DNA from: Candidatus Chloroploca mongolica
Lineage (GTDB): Bacteria > Chloroflexota > Chloroflexia > Chloroflexales > Chloroflexaceae
Direction: 5' to 3'
DNA: 64,000 nucleotides
Assembly (NCBI RefSeq): GCF_004762035.2
Contig: NZ_SIJK02000019.1
Coordinates: 10,612-74,611, forward strand
The position numbers and the translations under genes are program-made. Every line of letters begins with the position of its first letter. Position 1 is the stretch's first letter. Below, piece after piece: positions 16,194-25,829 of the stretch. The notes under the pieces were generated by a model that was given only the letters and a program-made list of their open reading frames with translations, searched no databases and had not been told where the DNA came from.

Positions 16194-19100
16194 ATGGCAG
16201 GAAATCGCGCAATCTTTGATCGGGCCATGGAGCAGAGTCGTGAAGCGGCACGCGTCAATAAATGGGACGAGGCGCTCAAGGCCATTATCCGGGCCCTGCA
16301 AGAGTTTCCCAACGATACCGACGCCCGGATCAGTGCGGCCGTGGCCCTCTTTCAAGCCAATAAACTCGACCGGGCCCTGCAACTCTTCGAGGATCTGCGT
16401 GCGGCGGATCGGCAAAATCCGTTCTTTCTCAGCTATATCGCCCGAGCTCAGGCCCGCCAGGGCCATGGCAAGGCCGTTGAGAGCTATCGCGAACTGGCCG
16501 AGTTGCACCTGACCCAGCAACATCCTATGCAGGCGATTGAGGCCCTCCGCGAATTGTTGCGGCTCAAACCAGATGCCTCTGCCCAACGAGCTCAACTCGC
16601 CCGCCTGTATGAAGAGGCTGGTGGCATCCGGGAAGCCGCAGCGGAACATCTGACGCTTGCACATGAACTCCTTGAGCAACAGCACTTAGATCTGGCTGCC
16701 GAAGCCGCCGAAACGGTCTTGCGCCTTGACCCGCAGAGCCGCGAGGCCCGCGATCTGATTGTGACGATCCGTGACGCAATGGCCCGTTCGGCCGGGCTTG
16801 AACCAAAGCCCAGCGCAGAACCAGGTGGTGCCCAGGCGTCACCACCCCCTGAAGCACGCCGTAGCCGCAGCGGGGTGACCGGCATCCTGCGTACCCAGCA
16901 GTTCTCGATCGAGAAACTTGTCGAGCAAGCCCAGAAAAAGCAGGAGGCAGGCGCAATCGATGAGGCGGCCAGGCTCTATGAAGAGGCCCTTGCCGCCGGG
17001 CTCTCGCGGGCCGATGTGCTCTATTCGCTAGGCCTGATCTATCAAGAACGGGGCGATCACCGCTTGGCAACCAATGTGCTGACGCGGGCCGCCGCCGATT
17101 CCGAATATGCGCTGTCCGCCCACTTTGCCCTTGGGCAGAGCTACAGCGAGCTCGGGCAGTTGCCGCAGGCGGCCCAGGAATTTGAACAGACGATCCAACT
17201 CGTGGATCTCGAGACAATCGGACGCAACGAGGCCGATGATCTGATCGAGATGTATCAGAACGCCGCGACAATCTATGAGCAGATCGGCGATCTGGCTCAT
17301 GCAGCGGCACTCTACGACACACTGGCCGGGTTTCTCGAGAGCAAGCGCTGGGGTCGCGAACGTGCTGCCGAGTTCAAGCAACGCTCGAAAGCACTCACTG
17401 ACCGCAATATGCTCGCCAAGTTGCGCTCGATCAACACTGGTCCGCTTACACCTCAAGGGGAACCCGAACCGGCCCAGGGTGACACCACCACCAGTTCAGA
17501 GGTGTGGGGCAAGATCCGCCCGATTACCGATTTCCTGCGCGGTGGCAAAACACCAACCACCGGTGCGCTGACCAACCGTGCCAGTACCCCAACCATTCCC
17601 GAGCCGATGATCGCGCTCGAAAGCCTGCCCATAGGGGATGCCCCTAATGTTACGCCCCTCACGCCCCTTGATACCAGTGGGCTCGACGCTGAAGCGGCAG
17701 GTTGGGTTGAGTTGAGTAGCAAGTATCTGGAACAGGGATTGATCGAAGCCGCCCTCGATGCCTGCCACGAGACGATCCGGGTCGCCATGGATTATCTGTC
17801 CATCCATCTGCGTATGGGTGAAATCTATGAACGCCAGGGGCGCCCCGAAGAAGCCCTGACCAAGTATCAGTTATTGATCGATACCTATGAGGTGCGCAAA
17901 GAGGCCCATAAGTCGATCGATGTTTACTATCGGATGCTTGACCTCGCACCCGATACGCTCAATGTGCGCCTGCGCCTCGCGGAAACGCTGCGCGACGCCG
18001 GGCGCATCGAAGAGGCCGTCAGCCAGTTTTTGCAGGTTGCCGGTACCTACTTCCGCCTCGGGCAGAGCAATAAGGCCCTGGAAGAATATCGGAGTTTGCT
18101 CCAACTTGCCCCCAAACACCGCGAAGTGCATGCCCACTATGGCCTGACCTTGCTGAAACTGGGACGCTACGAGGCTGCCCTTGATGCCTTCCGGCGTGCA
18201 CTTGAACTGGGACAGGCTGATGATCCGGTCGCCGTCGCTCGCCTCAATGTCACCCTGGCCCTGATGGGCGAACATCCCGCTGCCGTGTGGGACTCGCTCG
18301 CAACGGTACTCGATCTGCTCAAGCAACATCCCGGTGAGTTTGGCGCAGTCCAGACCGAGTATCGCGGGATTCTGTTGAGCGCCGACCATGCGATCGTCCA
18401 CTATATTCTTGCCGTGACGCAACAACAGTCCGGTCAACACACCTCAGCCCTGCTCGAACTCGAACAGGCCGAGGCCTTGCTCGCCGATGAACCCGTGATG
18501 ATCTTGCCGCCCGGTCTGGTCTACCAGGCGGCCGCAAATAGCCATTTTGCCCTGGGCAATGCCGAGGCAGCCCTGGCGCAATTGCGCCAGGGGTTGGCAG
18601 TCAGCGATCAGCCGATGATCGATCCGGGCGTCAAGCATGCCTTTGCCGTACCCTTGAGCAAAGGCGATCTGATCCGCCGGATGGCTGAAGCTTATGCGGC
18701 GTCAGATGATATCGCCGGGGCCGAAAAGGCGCTGCTCGAAGCACGCCAACTGTTACCCTATGACCGCGCCATCTATACCAAACTCGCCGATGTCTACTTC
18801 CGCCAGGGCAAACTGCCCGAGGCCCTGGCCCAACTGGAAGATCTGGCGACGCATTATGAAGAACGCCAACAACTCGATCGTGCGATCGAAGTCCTTGAGT
18901 ATGCCCTCAAACTGGCCCCCAATCATATCGCGATCCGTGGACGCGTTGCCCGCATCCAGTTGCGACGGGGCTATCTCGATAAAGGGGTCGATGGCCTCGT
19001 GCGCCTCGCCGAATTGCAACGTCGCGCCGGGCAACTCAAAGATGCCGTGATGTCACTGCAAGAAGCAGCACAGGTTCACTGGACACTCAGCAATCACGAC

Positions 19101-19487
19101 AAGGCCCGCGAGGTCTATAACAAGATTGTCCAGATCGCCCCGACTGATGTCGAGGCCCGTCAGTGGCTCGCCCTGATGTATACGCTGATGCGCCGCCCCG
19201 AAGAGGCGGTTGCTGAAAAGAAGCAGATCTCCCGCATTTTTGCGCAGCAACAAGATTATGAAAATGCGATTGCTGAGTTGCATCAAATTATTGCCCTCGA
19301 CCAGACTGATGTCGAGGCATACTATATGCTCGGCGATATGCTGATGCGCCGTGAAGAGTATGCCCAGGCGTTGCAACTCTATGCGCGCTTGATCAAGATG
19401 GAGGGCGTAGACCAGGCACGGGTCGAGGCGTTGATCAATGCCGCTAATCGGATGCTGCAACAACGCAAGCAGCAGGTGCGTTCATGA
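16194..19487 (+). CDS. large tetratricopeptide-repeat protein
   Basis: The 1097-aa protein is almost entirely TPR-like helical repeats, with two breaks: a Pro/Ser-rich linker near residues 205-235 and another near 415-500. Repeat-type phrases include VLYSLGLIYQERGDHRLA and AHYGLTLLKLGRYEAALDAF. There is no signal peptide and no enzymatic domain, so it is probably a cytoplasmic or membrane-associated scaffold. It is 52 bp downstream of argF and just upstream of the c-di-AMP genes; co-function is not established. Confidence 0.88.
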   Translation: MAGNRAIFDRAMEQSREAARVNKWDEALKAIIRALQEFPNDTDARISAAVALFQANKLDRALQLFEDLRAADRQNPFFLSYIARAQARQGHGKAVESYRELAELHLTQQHPMQAIEALRELLRLKPDASAQRAQLARLYEEAGGIREAAAEHLTLAHELLEQQHLDLAAEAAETVLRLDPQSREARDLIVTIRDAMARSAGLEPKPSAEPGGAQASPPPEARRSRSGVTGILRTQQFSIEKLVEQAQKKQEAGAIDEAARLYEEALAAGLSRADVLYSLGLIYQERGDHRLATNVLTRAAADSEYALSAHFALGQSYSELGQLPQAAQEFEQTIQLVDLETIGRNEADDLIEMYQNAATIYEQIGDLAHAAALYDTLAGFLESKRWGRERAAEFKQRSKALTDRNMLAKLRSINTGPLTPQGEPEPAQGDTTTSSEVWGKIRPITDFLRGGKTPTTGALTNRASTPTIPEPMIALESLPIGDAPNVTPLTPLDTSGLDAEAAGWVELSSKYLEQGLIEAALDACHETIRVAMDYLSIHLRMGEIYERQGRPEEALTKYQLLIDTYEVRKEAHKSIDVYYRMLDLAPDTLNVRLRLAETLRDAGRIEEAVSQFLQVAGTYFRLGQSNKALEEYRSLLQLAPKHREVHAHYGLTLLKLGRYEAALDAFRRALELGQADDPVAVARLNVTLALMGEHPAAVWDSLATVLDLLKQHPGEFGAVQTEYRGILLSADHAIVHYILAVTQQQSGQHTSALLELEQAEALLADEPVMILPPGLVYQAAANSHFALGNAEAALAQLRQGLAVSDQPMIDPGVKHAFAVPLSKGDLIRRMAEAYAASDDIAGAEKALLEARQLLPYDRAIYTKLADVYFRQGKLPEALAQLEDLATHYEERQQLDRAIEVLEYALKLAPNHIAIRGRVARIQLRRGYLDKGVDGLVRLAELQRRAGQLKDAVMSLQEAAQVHWTLSNHDKAREVYNKIVQIAPTDVEARQWLALMYTLMRRPEEAVAEKKQISRIFAQQQDYENAIAELHQIIALDQTDVEAYYMLGDMLMRREEYAQALQLYARLIKMEGVDQARVEALINAANRMLQQRKQQVRS

Positions 19488-19560
19488 TGATCGCAGCGCA
19501 TGACAAACTGAGAATTGTCTGTAGCGTGGGTGAAGCTTGCCATTTCGGGGGTCAGTTGAG

Positions 19561-19589
19561 TTGACAGGGTTGCTGTGGCACGTTACCCT
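19561..19589 (+). promoter_or_regulatory. promoter of cdaA-cdaR
   Basis: TTGACA (19561-19566) and TACCCT (19584-19589) have a 17-bp spacer. The ATG of cdaA is 33 nt further on. Confidence 0.5.
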
Positions 19590-19622
19590 AATAATACTGG
19601 TAGAGACTTCAGGTAAGACGCT

Positions 19623-20441
19623 ATGGACTTCTCTCGTCTGTGGGCGCGGCTTAATCCACTCACCTCGCCCTATGCCATTCTTGATATTCTGATCGTCGCC
19701 ATGCTGATCTTCTGGCTGCTCGGGATCATTCGTGGTACTCGGGCGGTGCAGTTGTTGCGCGGGGTCGGGATTCTGCTGACCCTCGCTTTGATTGTCGGTA
19801 CCGTCACGCGGGATCAACTCCAGACGCTGGCATGGCTCTTGAATACGATTATCGCCCCGGCCCTGATCGTTGGTGTCCCGATCCTCTTTCAACCCGAGCT
19901 CCGCCGTGCCCTCGAAAGCCTGGGGCGTTCGAGTGAGTTCCTGAGCCGCCCGCTCACTGGAATCAATCGCTCCGAGATCCTCGATACGATCGGTACCATC
20001 GCTCGTACGGCGCAACAACTCTCGCAACAGGGGGTGGGGGCGTTGATTGTGATTGAACGGTCAACTCAGTTGCAAGAGTATGCCGATCGCGGGGTCATTA
20101 TCGACTCGCGGGTCTCGCTGCCCCTCTTGATGAATATCTTCTATCCCAATTCGCCCCTTCACGATATGGCCGTCATTGTGCGCGGCAATCGCATTCTCGC
20201 CGCGAATGTGGTCTTGCCACTGAGTGAGGATATTACTGGCCCGCGACGCTATGGCACACGCCACCGCGCCGCCAAGGGCATCAGTGAACAGTCTGATGCC
20301 CTCGCCATCGTTGTCTCAGAAGAGACCGGGGCGATTTCACTTGTCCAGGACGGACGGATGGCAAGCTATTTGACAGAAGCCCGTTTACGCACAATGCTGG
20401 CTGGTCTGTTGCGCGTGGCTCAGGATGAGGCAGCTCCATGA
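19623..20441 (+). CDS. cdaA: membrane diadenylate cyclase CdaA
   Basis: The 272-aa protein has three N-terminal membrane helices (within residues 15-85) and a DAC domain (about 95-250). It should make c-di-AMP from two ATP at the membrane. The RHR motif (213-215, in GTRHRAA) is intact. The normally invariant DGA motif reads DMA here (181-183, in SPLHDMAVIV), with the catalytic Asp kept. The next gene is cdaR, the usual regulator partner; glmM, often third, is absent. Confidence 0.94.
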   Translation: MDFSRLWARLNPLTSPYAILDILIVAMLIFWLLGIIRGTRAVQLLRGVGILLTLALIVGTVTRDQLQTLAWLLNTIIAPALIVGVPILFQPELRRALESLGRSSEFLSRPLTGINRSEILDTIGTIARTAQQLSQQGVGALIVIERSTQLQEYADRGVIIDSRVSLPLLMNIFYPNSPLHDMAVIVRGNRILAANVVLPLSEDITGPRRYGTRHRAAKGISEQSDALAIVVSEETGAISLVQDGRMASYLTEARLRTMLAGLLRVAQDEAAP

Positions 20442-20469
20442 AGACTAGCAATCGGCAGGCAATGCGCTT

Positions 20470-21885
20470 ATGACACCGGTGCGCACTACGTTGATGCGTC
20501 TCGCTCTGGCCCTCGGTTTGAGTTTGGCGCTCTGGGCTTTTGTCTCGTTTAGCGAAAACCCGGAAGAACGAGTCACCTTTCCCGAAGTTCAATTACAGGC
20601 CATTGGCCTCGGTGATGAACTGGTGCTTGTCGATAGCAACAGTCTACCGACTCAGCTCTTGCCTCTGGTTCAGATTACTCTCAGTACCGACCGCCAACAA
20701 TTGGCGAACCTCCGCCCGGTGGATGTCCGAGCGGTACTTGATCTCACCGGCCTTGGGCCTGGTGAACATCTCGTGCCGGTCAATGTGCAACCCACCCGCA
20801 GCAATGTCTCGTTTCGCACCGTTGCGGATGGCGTCGAACCTTCGGTCGTGCCGATCCGCCTTGAACAGATCAGTAGCCGTACGGTGCCGATCCGGGTTGA
20901 TTTGCTGGGCAGCCTGCCCTTTAGTTTTGAGCGGGGCGAGCCAAAAATCAGCTTCGGTGGGGAGCCAATCACGACCGTCCAGGCAATTGGCCCGCTCAGC
21001 CGCATTGAACGGGTCGAAGAGGCGCGAACCGTCGCCAATATTGCCCAGTTGCGGGCGACCTATCTGGGGCCGCTGACCCTAACCGCCGTTGATCGCGGGG
21101 GGGTTGCAATTGATGGTGTGCGCCTTGATCCCGGGAACGTTACCGTCGAGATCCCGATCAATCCGGTCGTCGGCCTCAAACTCGTGCCGGTGGTGCCAAC
21201 CATCGTGGGCCAACCCGCGCCCGGCTATGCGGTGCGCAATGTGACCATCTCACCACCTTTGATCACGCTGGCCGGCAGTTCGGGGCCACTCGATGCGATT
21301 GATGTGTTGGAAACCCAGCCAATGAGTATTGAGGGGGCCAGCCAGACGGTGGTCTCTATTGTTGCACTGATCTTCCCCGATGGTACCTCTGCCCGCGAGG
21401 GTGAACCGGAACAGGTGCAGGTCACCGTTCAGATCGCGCCGATCGAGCGGCCTTTCCAGGTCGAACTCCCTGTGCAGGTGACCACCACTGGCCTCGGGCC
21501 GGGCCTAAACGCGAGCCTCAATCCGACTGTCGTGACAGTACAGGTTTCGGGGAGCAACGCCGCGCTGGCAGATCTCGCCAATCGTCCCCTTGCCGCAACC
21601 GTCGATCTGAGTGGGCTAGAGGCAGGCAGCTATGTCCTTGAGGTGAGCCTCAACCTCTCGCCGGGGATTACCCTCAATGGCGCGGTTCCTACCGTACAGG
21701 TCACGCTACGACCTCAGGTGATCCCGCCAACCGCAACGGTACCGGTACCAACACCTGGCGATACAGCCACTCCTGTGCCTGAACCTGGACAAACCCCCAC
21801 TCCATCTGACCTCAATCCTCCCGGTCAAGAACCAACGGTGTCACCCGAACCAGTACCAACCACCGAGTCAACACCAACGCCATAA
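20470..21885 (+). CDS. cdaR: CdaR-like protein with YbbR repeats
   Basis: The 471-aa protein has an N-terminal membrane anchor (about residues 8-26), then four YbbR-type beta-rich repeats outside the membrane (about 30-420), and a 50-residue Pro/Thr-rich tail (PTPGDTATPVPEPGQTPTP). CdaR proteins bind and modulate CdaA. It starts 28 bp after cdaA. The disordered tail probably reaches through the envelope. Confidence 0.9.
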   Translation: MTPVRTTLMRLALALGLSLALWAFVSFSENPEERVTFPEVQLQAIGLGDELVLVDSNSLPTQLLPLVQITLSTDRQQLANLRPVDVRAVLDLTGLGPGEHLVPVNVQPTRSNVSFRTVADGVEPSVVPIRLEQISSRTVPIRVDLLGSLPFSFERGEPKISFGGEPITTVQAIGPLSRIERVEEARTVANIAQLRATYLGPLTLTAVDRGGVAIDGVRLDPGNVTVEIPINPVVGLKLVPVVPTIVGQPAPGYAVRNVTISPPLITLAGSSGPLDAIDVLETQPMSIEGASQTVVSIVALIFPDGTSAREGEPEQVQVTVQIAPIERPFQVELPVQVTTTGLGPGLNASLNPTVVTVQVSGSNAALADLANRPLAATVDLSGLEAGSYVLEVSLNLSPGITLNGAVPTVQVTLRPQVIPPTATVPVPTPGDTATPVPEPGQTPTPSDLNPPGQEPTVSPEPVPTTESTPTP

Positions 21886-21918
21886 GTAGTCTGTGAGCAC
21901 GTACGCGCATAGCACATT

Positions 21919-21947
21919 TTGCTTAAACCTTCGGTGTATGGTATCAT
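21919..21947 (+). promoter_or_regulatory. promoter of the ferredoxin-NADP reductase gene
   Basis: TTGCTT (21919-21924), 17-bp spacer, TATCAT (21942-21947) preceded by TGG. It leaves a leader of about 125 nt. Confidence 0.5.
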
Positions 21948-22079
21948 CTCGCAAAGACACCCCAAAGAACAAGAGCAAGCCTATATACGTTTTGCATGAA
22001 TGCGTCCGTAGGGGTGATCTACCTCGCTTTTCTGTCTTACGACTCCACCGGTCGAATGGCCTGCCGAAGGAGCCTTACC

Positions 22080-23474
22080 GTGAGTGTACAACTCGGAACT
22101 GTGGAACGTCCGCTTCGGGTCGCGATTGTCGGTGCCGGTCCTGCTGGTTTTTATGCCGCAGAAGCGCTGCTTAAGCAGAAAGAGCTCGTCTGCCAGATTG
22201 ATTTTATCAATCGCCTGCCGACCCCGTATGGCCTGGTGCGCGAGGGGGTTGCACCTGATCATCAGTCGATCAAGGCCGTGACCCGCATCTATGACAAACT
22301 CGCTGCGTTGCCCAATGTGCGCTATTTTGGGAATGTCATGTTTGGCCGCGATCTCTCCCATCAGGATCTGAAGAATCATTACGATCAGATCATCTACGCG
22401 GTTGGGGCTCAGTCTGACCGCAAGATGGGCGTGCCCGGCGAGGAGTTTCTCGGTAGTTTACCCGCGACGATCTTTGTTGGTTGGTATAACGGCCATCCCG
22501 ATTATAGCGATCGCCATTTTGATCTGAGCCACGAGCGGGTGGTGGTGGTGGGCAATGGCAATGTTGCCATGGATGTGACCCGGATTCTGGCCAGCAATCC
22601 CGATGAACTCGCCAAGACCGACATGGCCGATTATGCGATTGGCGTGCTGCGCAAAAGCCAGGTGCGTGAAGTCGTCGTGCTTGGTCGACGTGGTCCCGCT
22701 CAGGCTGCCTTTACTAATCCTGAGTTGAAGGAGTTTGGTGAATTGGCGGATGTTGATGTGATTGTCGATCCCGCTGACCTCGAACTCGATCCGCTCAGTG
22801 AGCAGAGTCTGGCCGAAGATAAGACCGCCACCAAAAATGTTGCTATGCTGCGTGCCTATGCTGCTCGTGGCGCAACAGGCGCACCAAAACGCATTGTGAT
22901 GCGCTTCCTCGCCTCACCCGTCGAGGTTCTCGGCGAAGATGGCAAGGTGGTCGGGGTCAAAATTGAACGCAATAAGCTGGTGCAGGCCGCCGATGGTACG
23001 CAGCGGCCTCGGGGCACCGGTGAGTATGAGACGCTCGCTTGTGGCATGATCCTGCGCTCGGTAGGCTATCGTGGCGTCAGGTTGCCCGGGGTGCCTTTTG
23101 ATGAAATGAGCGGTACAATCCCCAATGTCGCCGGGCGCGTGGTGCGCACGCGCAGCGATGAGGTTGTCCCTGGTGAATATGTGGTCGGTTGGGCCAAACG
23201 TGGGCCTTCGGGCATCATCGGGACGAATAAGCCCGATGCCGCCGCGACGGTGGCCATGATGATCGAGGATTTGCCAACGCTCACCCCGGCACCCGGTGAT
23301 GGTGCCGTCGAGAAGATCCTCGAAAGCCACGGTGTGCATTATATTACGTATGCCGATTGGAAGATCCTTGATGCTCACGAGGCGAGTCGCGGCGTTGACC
23401 AGAGCCGCCCTCGCGTCAAAGAGACCAATGTGGATCGTATGATGGCGGTTATTCAGGAAGGCCGCAAGGGTTAG
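22080..23474 (+). CDS. ferredoxin/adrenodoxin-type NADP reductase (FprA family)
   Basis: The GTG at 22080 is chosen because AAGGAG (22067-22072) lies 7 nt before it. The 464-aa flavoprotein opens with the FAD-binding VAIVGAGPAGFYAAEAL and continues PTPYGLVREGVAPDH, both typical of adrenodoxin reductase/FprA. The NADP-binding site reads VVVVGNGNVAMDVTRIL and the C-terminal FAD block includes YVVGWAKRGPSGIIGTNK. It moves electrons between NADPH and ferredoxin. The glycosyltransferase gene follows after 6 bp. Confidence 0.95.
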   Translation: MSVQLGTVERPLRVAIVGAGPAGFYAAEALLKQKELVCQIDFINRLPTPYGLVREGVAPDHQSIKAVTRIYDKLAALPNVRYFGNVMFGRDLSHQDLKNHYDQIIYAVGAQSDRKMGVPGEEFLGSLPATIFVGWYNGHPDYSDRHFDLSHERVVVVGNGNVAMDVTRILASNPDELAKTDMADYAIGVLRKSQVREVVVLGRRGPAQAAFTNPELKEFGELADVDVIVDPADLELDPLSEQSLAEDKTATKNVAMLRAYAARGATGAPKRIVMRFLASPVEVLGEDGKVVGVKIERNKLVQAADGTQRPRGTGEYETLACGMILRSVGYRGVRLPGVPFDEMSGTIPNVAGRVVRTRSDEVVPGEYVVGWAKRGPSGIIGTNKPDAAATVAMMIEDLPTLTPAPGDGAVEKILESHGVHYITYADWKILDAHEASRGVDQSRPRVKETNVDRMMAVIQEGRKG

Positions 23475-23480
23475 TCAAAC

Positions 23481-24701
23481 GTGCGTATTGCGATGCTCGC
23501 CCCATTCGGGGTGCGCCCCAAAGGAACCTTGCTGGCGCGGATGTTGCCACTCGCACGCGCACTCGTGCGGCGTGGACACGTGGTTACGCTTGTCGCACCA
23601 CCCGTGCATAATCCCGAAGATGCCGGGACACGGGTGGTGCTTGATGGTGTAACGGTTATCCATACACCCCTGCCAACGTCGCCTGGTGCCGTCACGATTC
23701 TTGAACAGAGTGCCTCGTTGTTGCGGATCGCGCTTGATAGCCATCCGCACCTGTTGCACCTCTGTAAACCCAAGGGCTATAGCGGTCTCGCGGCCCTCGC
23801 TTCCCGTGCGCTCTCACCCCGGGTGCCCCTGGTGGTCGATAGCGATGACTGGGAAGGCTGGGGGGGTTGGAATGAACTGCTGCCCTATCCTTCGAGCGCT
23901 CGCTGGCTCTTTGCCTGGCAAGAACGCGATTTGCCCCGCCGCGCCGCAGCCGTGACGGTCGCGAGCCGTACCCTCGAAAGCCTCGTCTGGTCGATGGGGG
24001 TGCCGCCCGAGCGTGTCTTCTATTTGCCCAATGGCATTGAGCCCGCTCTCTTTGATCATGATGAGGCAGACGAGTGGCACGACCACCTGCCCCTCTTTCC
24101 CCTTGATGAACCAGACTTGTTGCCTGCCTATCAACCCTACCCCACTCTGCTGCTCTATACGCGCTTCTGGGAAATCGATCTGCACGAACTGGTGGCAGCC
24201 CTGGTGACGATCTATACCGCACGGCCTGGCGTACGCTTGATTGTGATTGGGCGGGGCGAGAACGGGGAAGAACAGGAATTGCTCGCCTGGGCTAACCGCG
24301 CTGGCTTTGCCTCGATGCTTGACTATCGCGGCTGGCTCGATCCCGCCCTCATCCCTGAGGTGATTGCCGAGGCCGCCATTGCGCTTGTGCCAACACGTGA
24401 TACGCTGATCAATCGGGCGCGCTGCTCGGCCAAGTTGCTTGAACTGATGGGCTTTGGCCTCGCGGTCGTCGCTAGTGATGTCGGTGAGGCCCGCAATATG
24501 CTGATCCACGAGACGAGTGGCTTACTGGTGCCGCCTGGCAATCCTGCTGCCCTCGCCGCAGCAACGCTACGCCTGATCGATGACGAGATCCTGCGCATGC
24601 GCCTTGCCGATAATGCGCAGATCGCGGCAACCGAGTATAGCTGGGATCGCCTCGTGCTGATCGCTGAACAGGCCTATGCTGTCGCAATGCGAGATCTGTG
24701 A
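23481..24701 (+). CDS. family 4 glycosyltransferase
   Basis: The 406-aa protein (GTG start) has a GT-B fold: an N-terminal acceptor domain opening MRIAMLAPFGVRPKG, and a C-terminal donor domain with the E-X7-E region (CSAKLLELMGFGLAVVASD) and SGLLVPPGNPAALAA. It transfers a sugar from a nucleotide-sugar donor to an unknown acceptor. Its TGA overlaps the ATG of the next gene by one base, so the two are translated together. Confidence 0.9.
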   Translation: MRIAMLAPFGVRPKGTLLARMLPLARALVRRGHVVTLVAPPVHNPEDAGTRVVLDGVTVIHTPLPTSPGAVTILEQSASLLRIALDSHPHLLHLCKPKGYSGLAALASRALSPRVPLVVDSDDWEGWGGWNELLPYPSSARWLFAWQERDLPRRAAAVTVASRTLESLVWSMGVPPERVFYLPNGIEPALFDHDEADEWHDHLPLFPLDEPDLLPAYQPYPTLLLYTRFWEIDLHELVAALVTIYTARPGVRLIVIGRGENGEEQELLAWANRAGFASMLDYRGWLDPALIPEVIAEAAIALVPTRDTLINRARCSAKLLELMGFGLAVVASDVGEARNMLIHETSGLLVPPGNPAALAAATLRLIDDEILRMRLADNAQIAATEYSWDRLVLIAEQAYAVAMRDL

Positions 24702-25681
24702 TGTTCGACTGGCTCTTTGGCTCACGTAAACAGGATCAACGCCACGACCAGGGCGTGCTCCAGGGCACACCAGCAACCGTGGAACCAATCACGCTGCGGG
24801 TCAGCCTGATCACCCACGCGCCAATCCTCGAAGCCCGCGGCGGGCAACGCCTCTATGAGCATTTTAAGTGGCCCAATCCCCTTGCGCTTGCGCAACAGTA
24901 CGCCGCTGATCTGCGCACGGTCTCAGGTGGCATCGCACGCTACGACATTGTCGAACATCAGGTCGTTGATGGCTATCCCGTCAAACGTGATGGGTTTGTC
25001 TATGACGATGCAACCTACCTCCGCTGTATGGCTCACCAGCAGAGCTTTCATCAGCCCGATGCGGTTGACTATGAGCGCCTGATCGCGACGTTCGATCTCA
25101 AGCGCAAAGTGCTCAGTGGTGCCATTGACGAAGTCTGGCTGATGGGCTTTCCCTATGCTGGCTATTACGAAAGCCAGATGGTCGGGGCCGGGGCGATCTG
25201 GTGCAACTCGCCGCCGCTGGCGTCACCCGATCTCTGCCCACGACGCTTCATCATTATGGGCTTCAATTATGAACGCGGTGTTGACTGCATGCTCGAAAAT
25301 TTCGGCCATCGGGTCGAGTCGATCATGAGCCACGTCTACCGTAACCATCAGGGCGAACGCAACCTCTGGGAGCGCTATATTCGTCACGAAGTGCGCCACC
25401 CTGGACGCGCCGAGTGTGGCAATGTTCATTTTGCCCCCAATAGCACCCGTGATTACGAGTGGGGCAATGCTCGCCCGGTGCTGTCGCGTGCCGATACCTG
25501 GTACAACTTCCCTGACCTCAGTGGCGCACCACGGATGATGAATGCGCAAGACTGGGGCAACGGCGATATGCGCTTGCATCATCTCTGGTGGCTCGATCAT
25601 CTACCCCGTGTCGCCGGTGCGACCGATGGGGTGCAACATAACTGGTGGTGGTATGTGTTGTGCCCTGATCGGGCGTTCTAA
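24701..25681 (+). CDS. conserved-looking protein of unknown function, coupled to a glycosyltransferase
   Basis: The 326-aa protein has no signal peptide and no membrane helix. It is rich in Trp, Tyr, His and Asn (for example MGFPYAGYYESQMVG, HHLWWLDHLPRVAG, HNWWWYVLCPDRAF). It resembles a carbohydrate-active or metal-dependent hydrolase in composition, but I do not recognise the family and assign no function. The ATG at 24701 overlaps the upstream stop (TGATG); a GTG at 24698 is an alternative. A perfect hairpin begins inside the last codons. Confidence 0.75.
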   Translation: MFDWLFGSRKQDQRHDQGVLQGTPATVEPITLRVSLITHAPILEARGGQRLYEHFKWPNPLALAQQYAADLRTVSGGIARYDIVEHQVVDGYPVKRDGFVYDDATYLRCMAHQQSFHQPDAVDYERLIATFDLKRKVLSGAIDEVWLMGFPYAGYYESQMVGAGAIWCNSPPLASPDLCPRRFIIMGFNYERGVDCMLENFGHRVESIMSHVYRNHQGERNLWERYIRHEVRHPGRAECGNVHFAPNSTRDYEWGNARPVLSRADTWYNFPDLSGAPRMMNAQDWGNGDMRLHHLWWLDHLPRVAGATDGVQHNWWWYVLCPDRAF

Positions 25682-25717
25682 GCGGGTCGGCGGCCCGCTT
25701 AGAACGCCCGATCAGGG
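25663..25717 (+). terminator. perfect 24-bp hairpin across the stop codon
   Basis: Arms 25663-25686 and 25694-25717 are exact reverse complements with a 7-nt loop. The left arm encodes the last five residues and includes the TAA (25679-25681). No T-run follows, so it would be an atypical or protein-assisted terminator, or a transcript-end stabiliser. Confidence 0.7.
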
Positions 25718-25774
25718 CGAGTCTGGGGAGCCTGCGGCCCTGAACTCAATCTCTTCAACGAGTCGCCATGAAGT

Positions 25775-25783
25775 TGGTATAAT
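25775..25783 (+). promoter_or_regulatory. extended -10 promoter of the DUF4332 gene
   Basis: TGGTATAAT, with a weak -35-like TTCAAC at 25754-25759 (18-bp spacer). The ATG is 47 nt downstream. Confidence 0.65.
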
Positions 25784-25829
25784 AGATCAGTGTGACGTGA
25801 CGTATGGCAAAACATTAGGAGGTTCTTGC

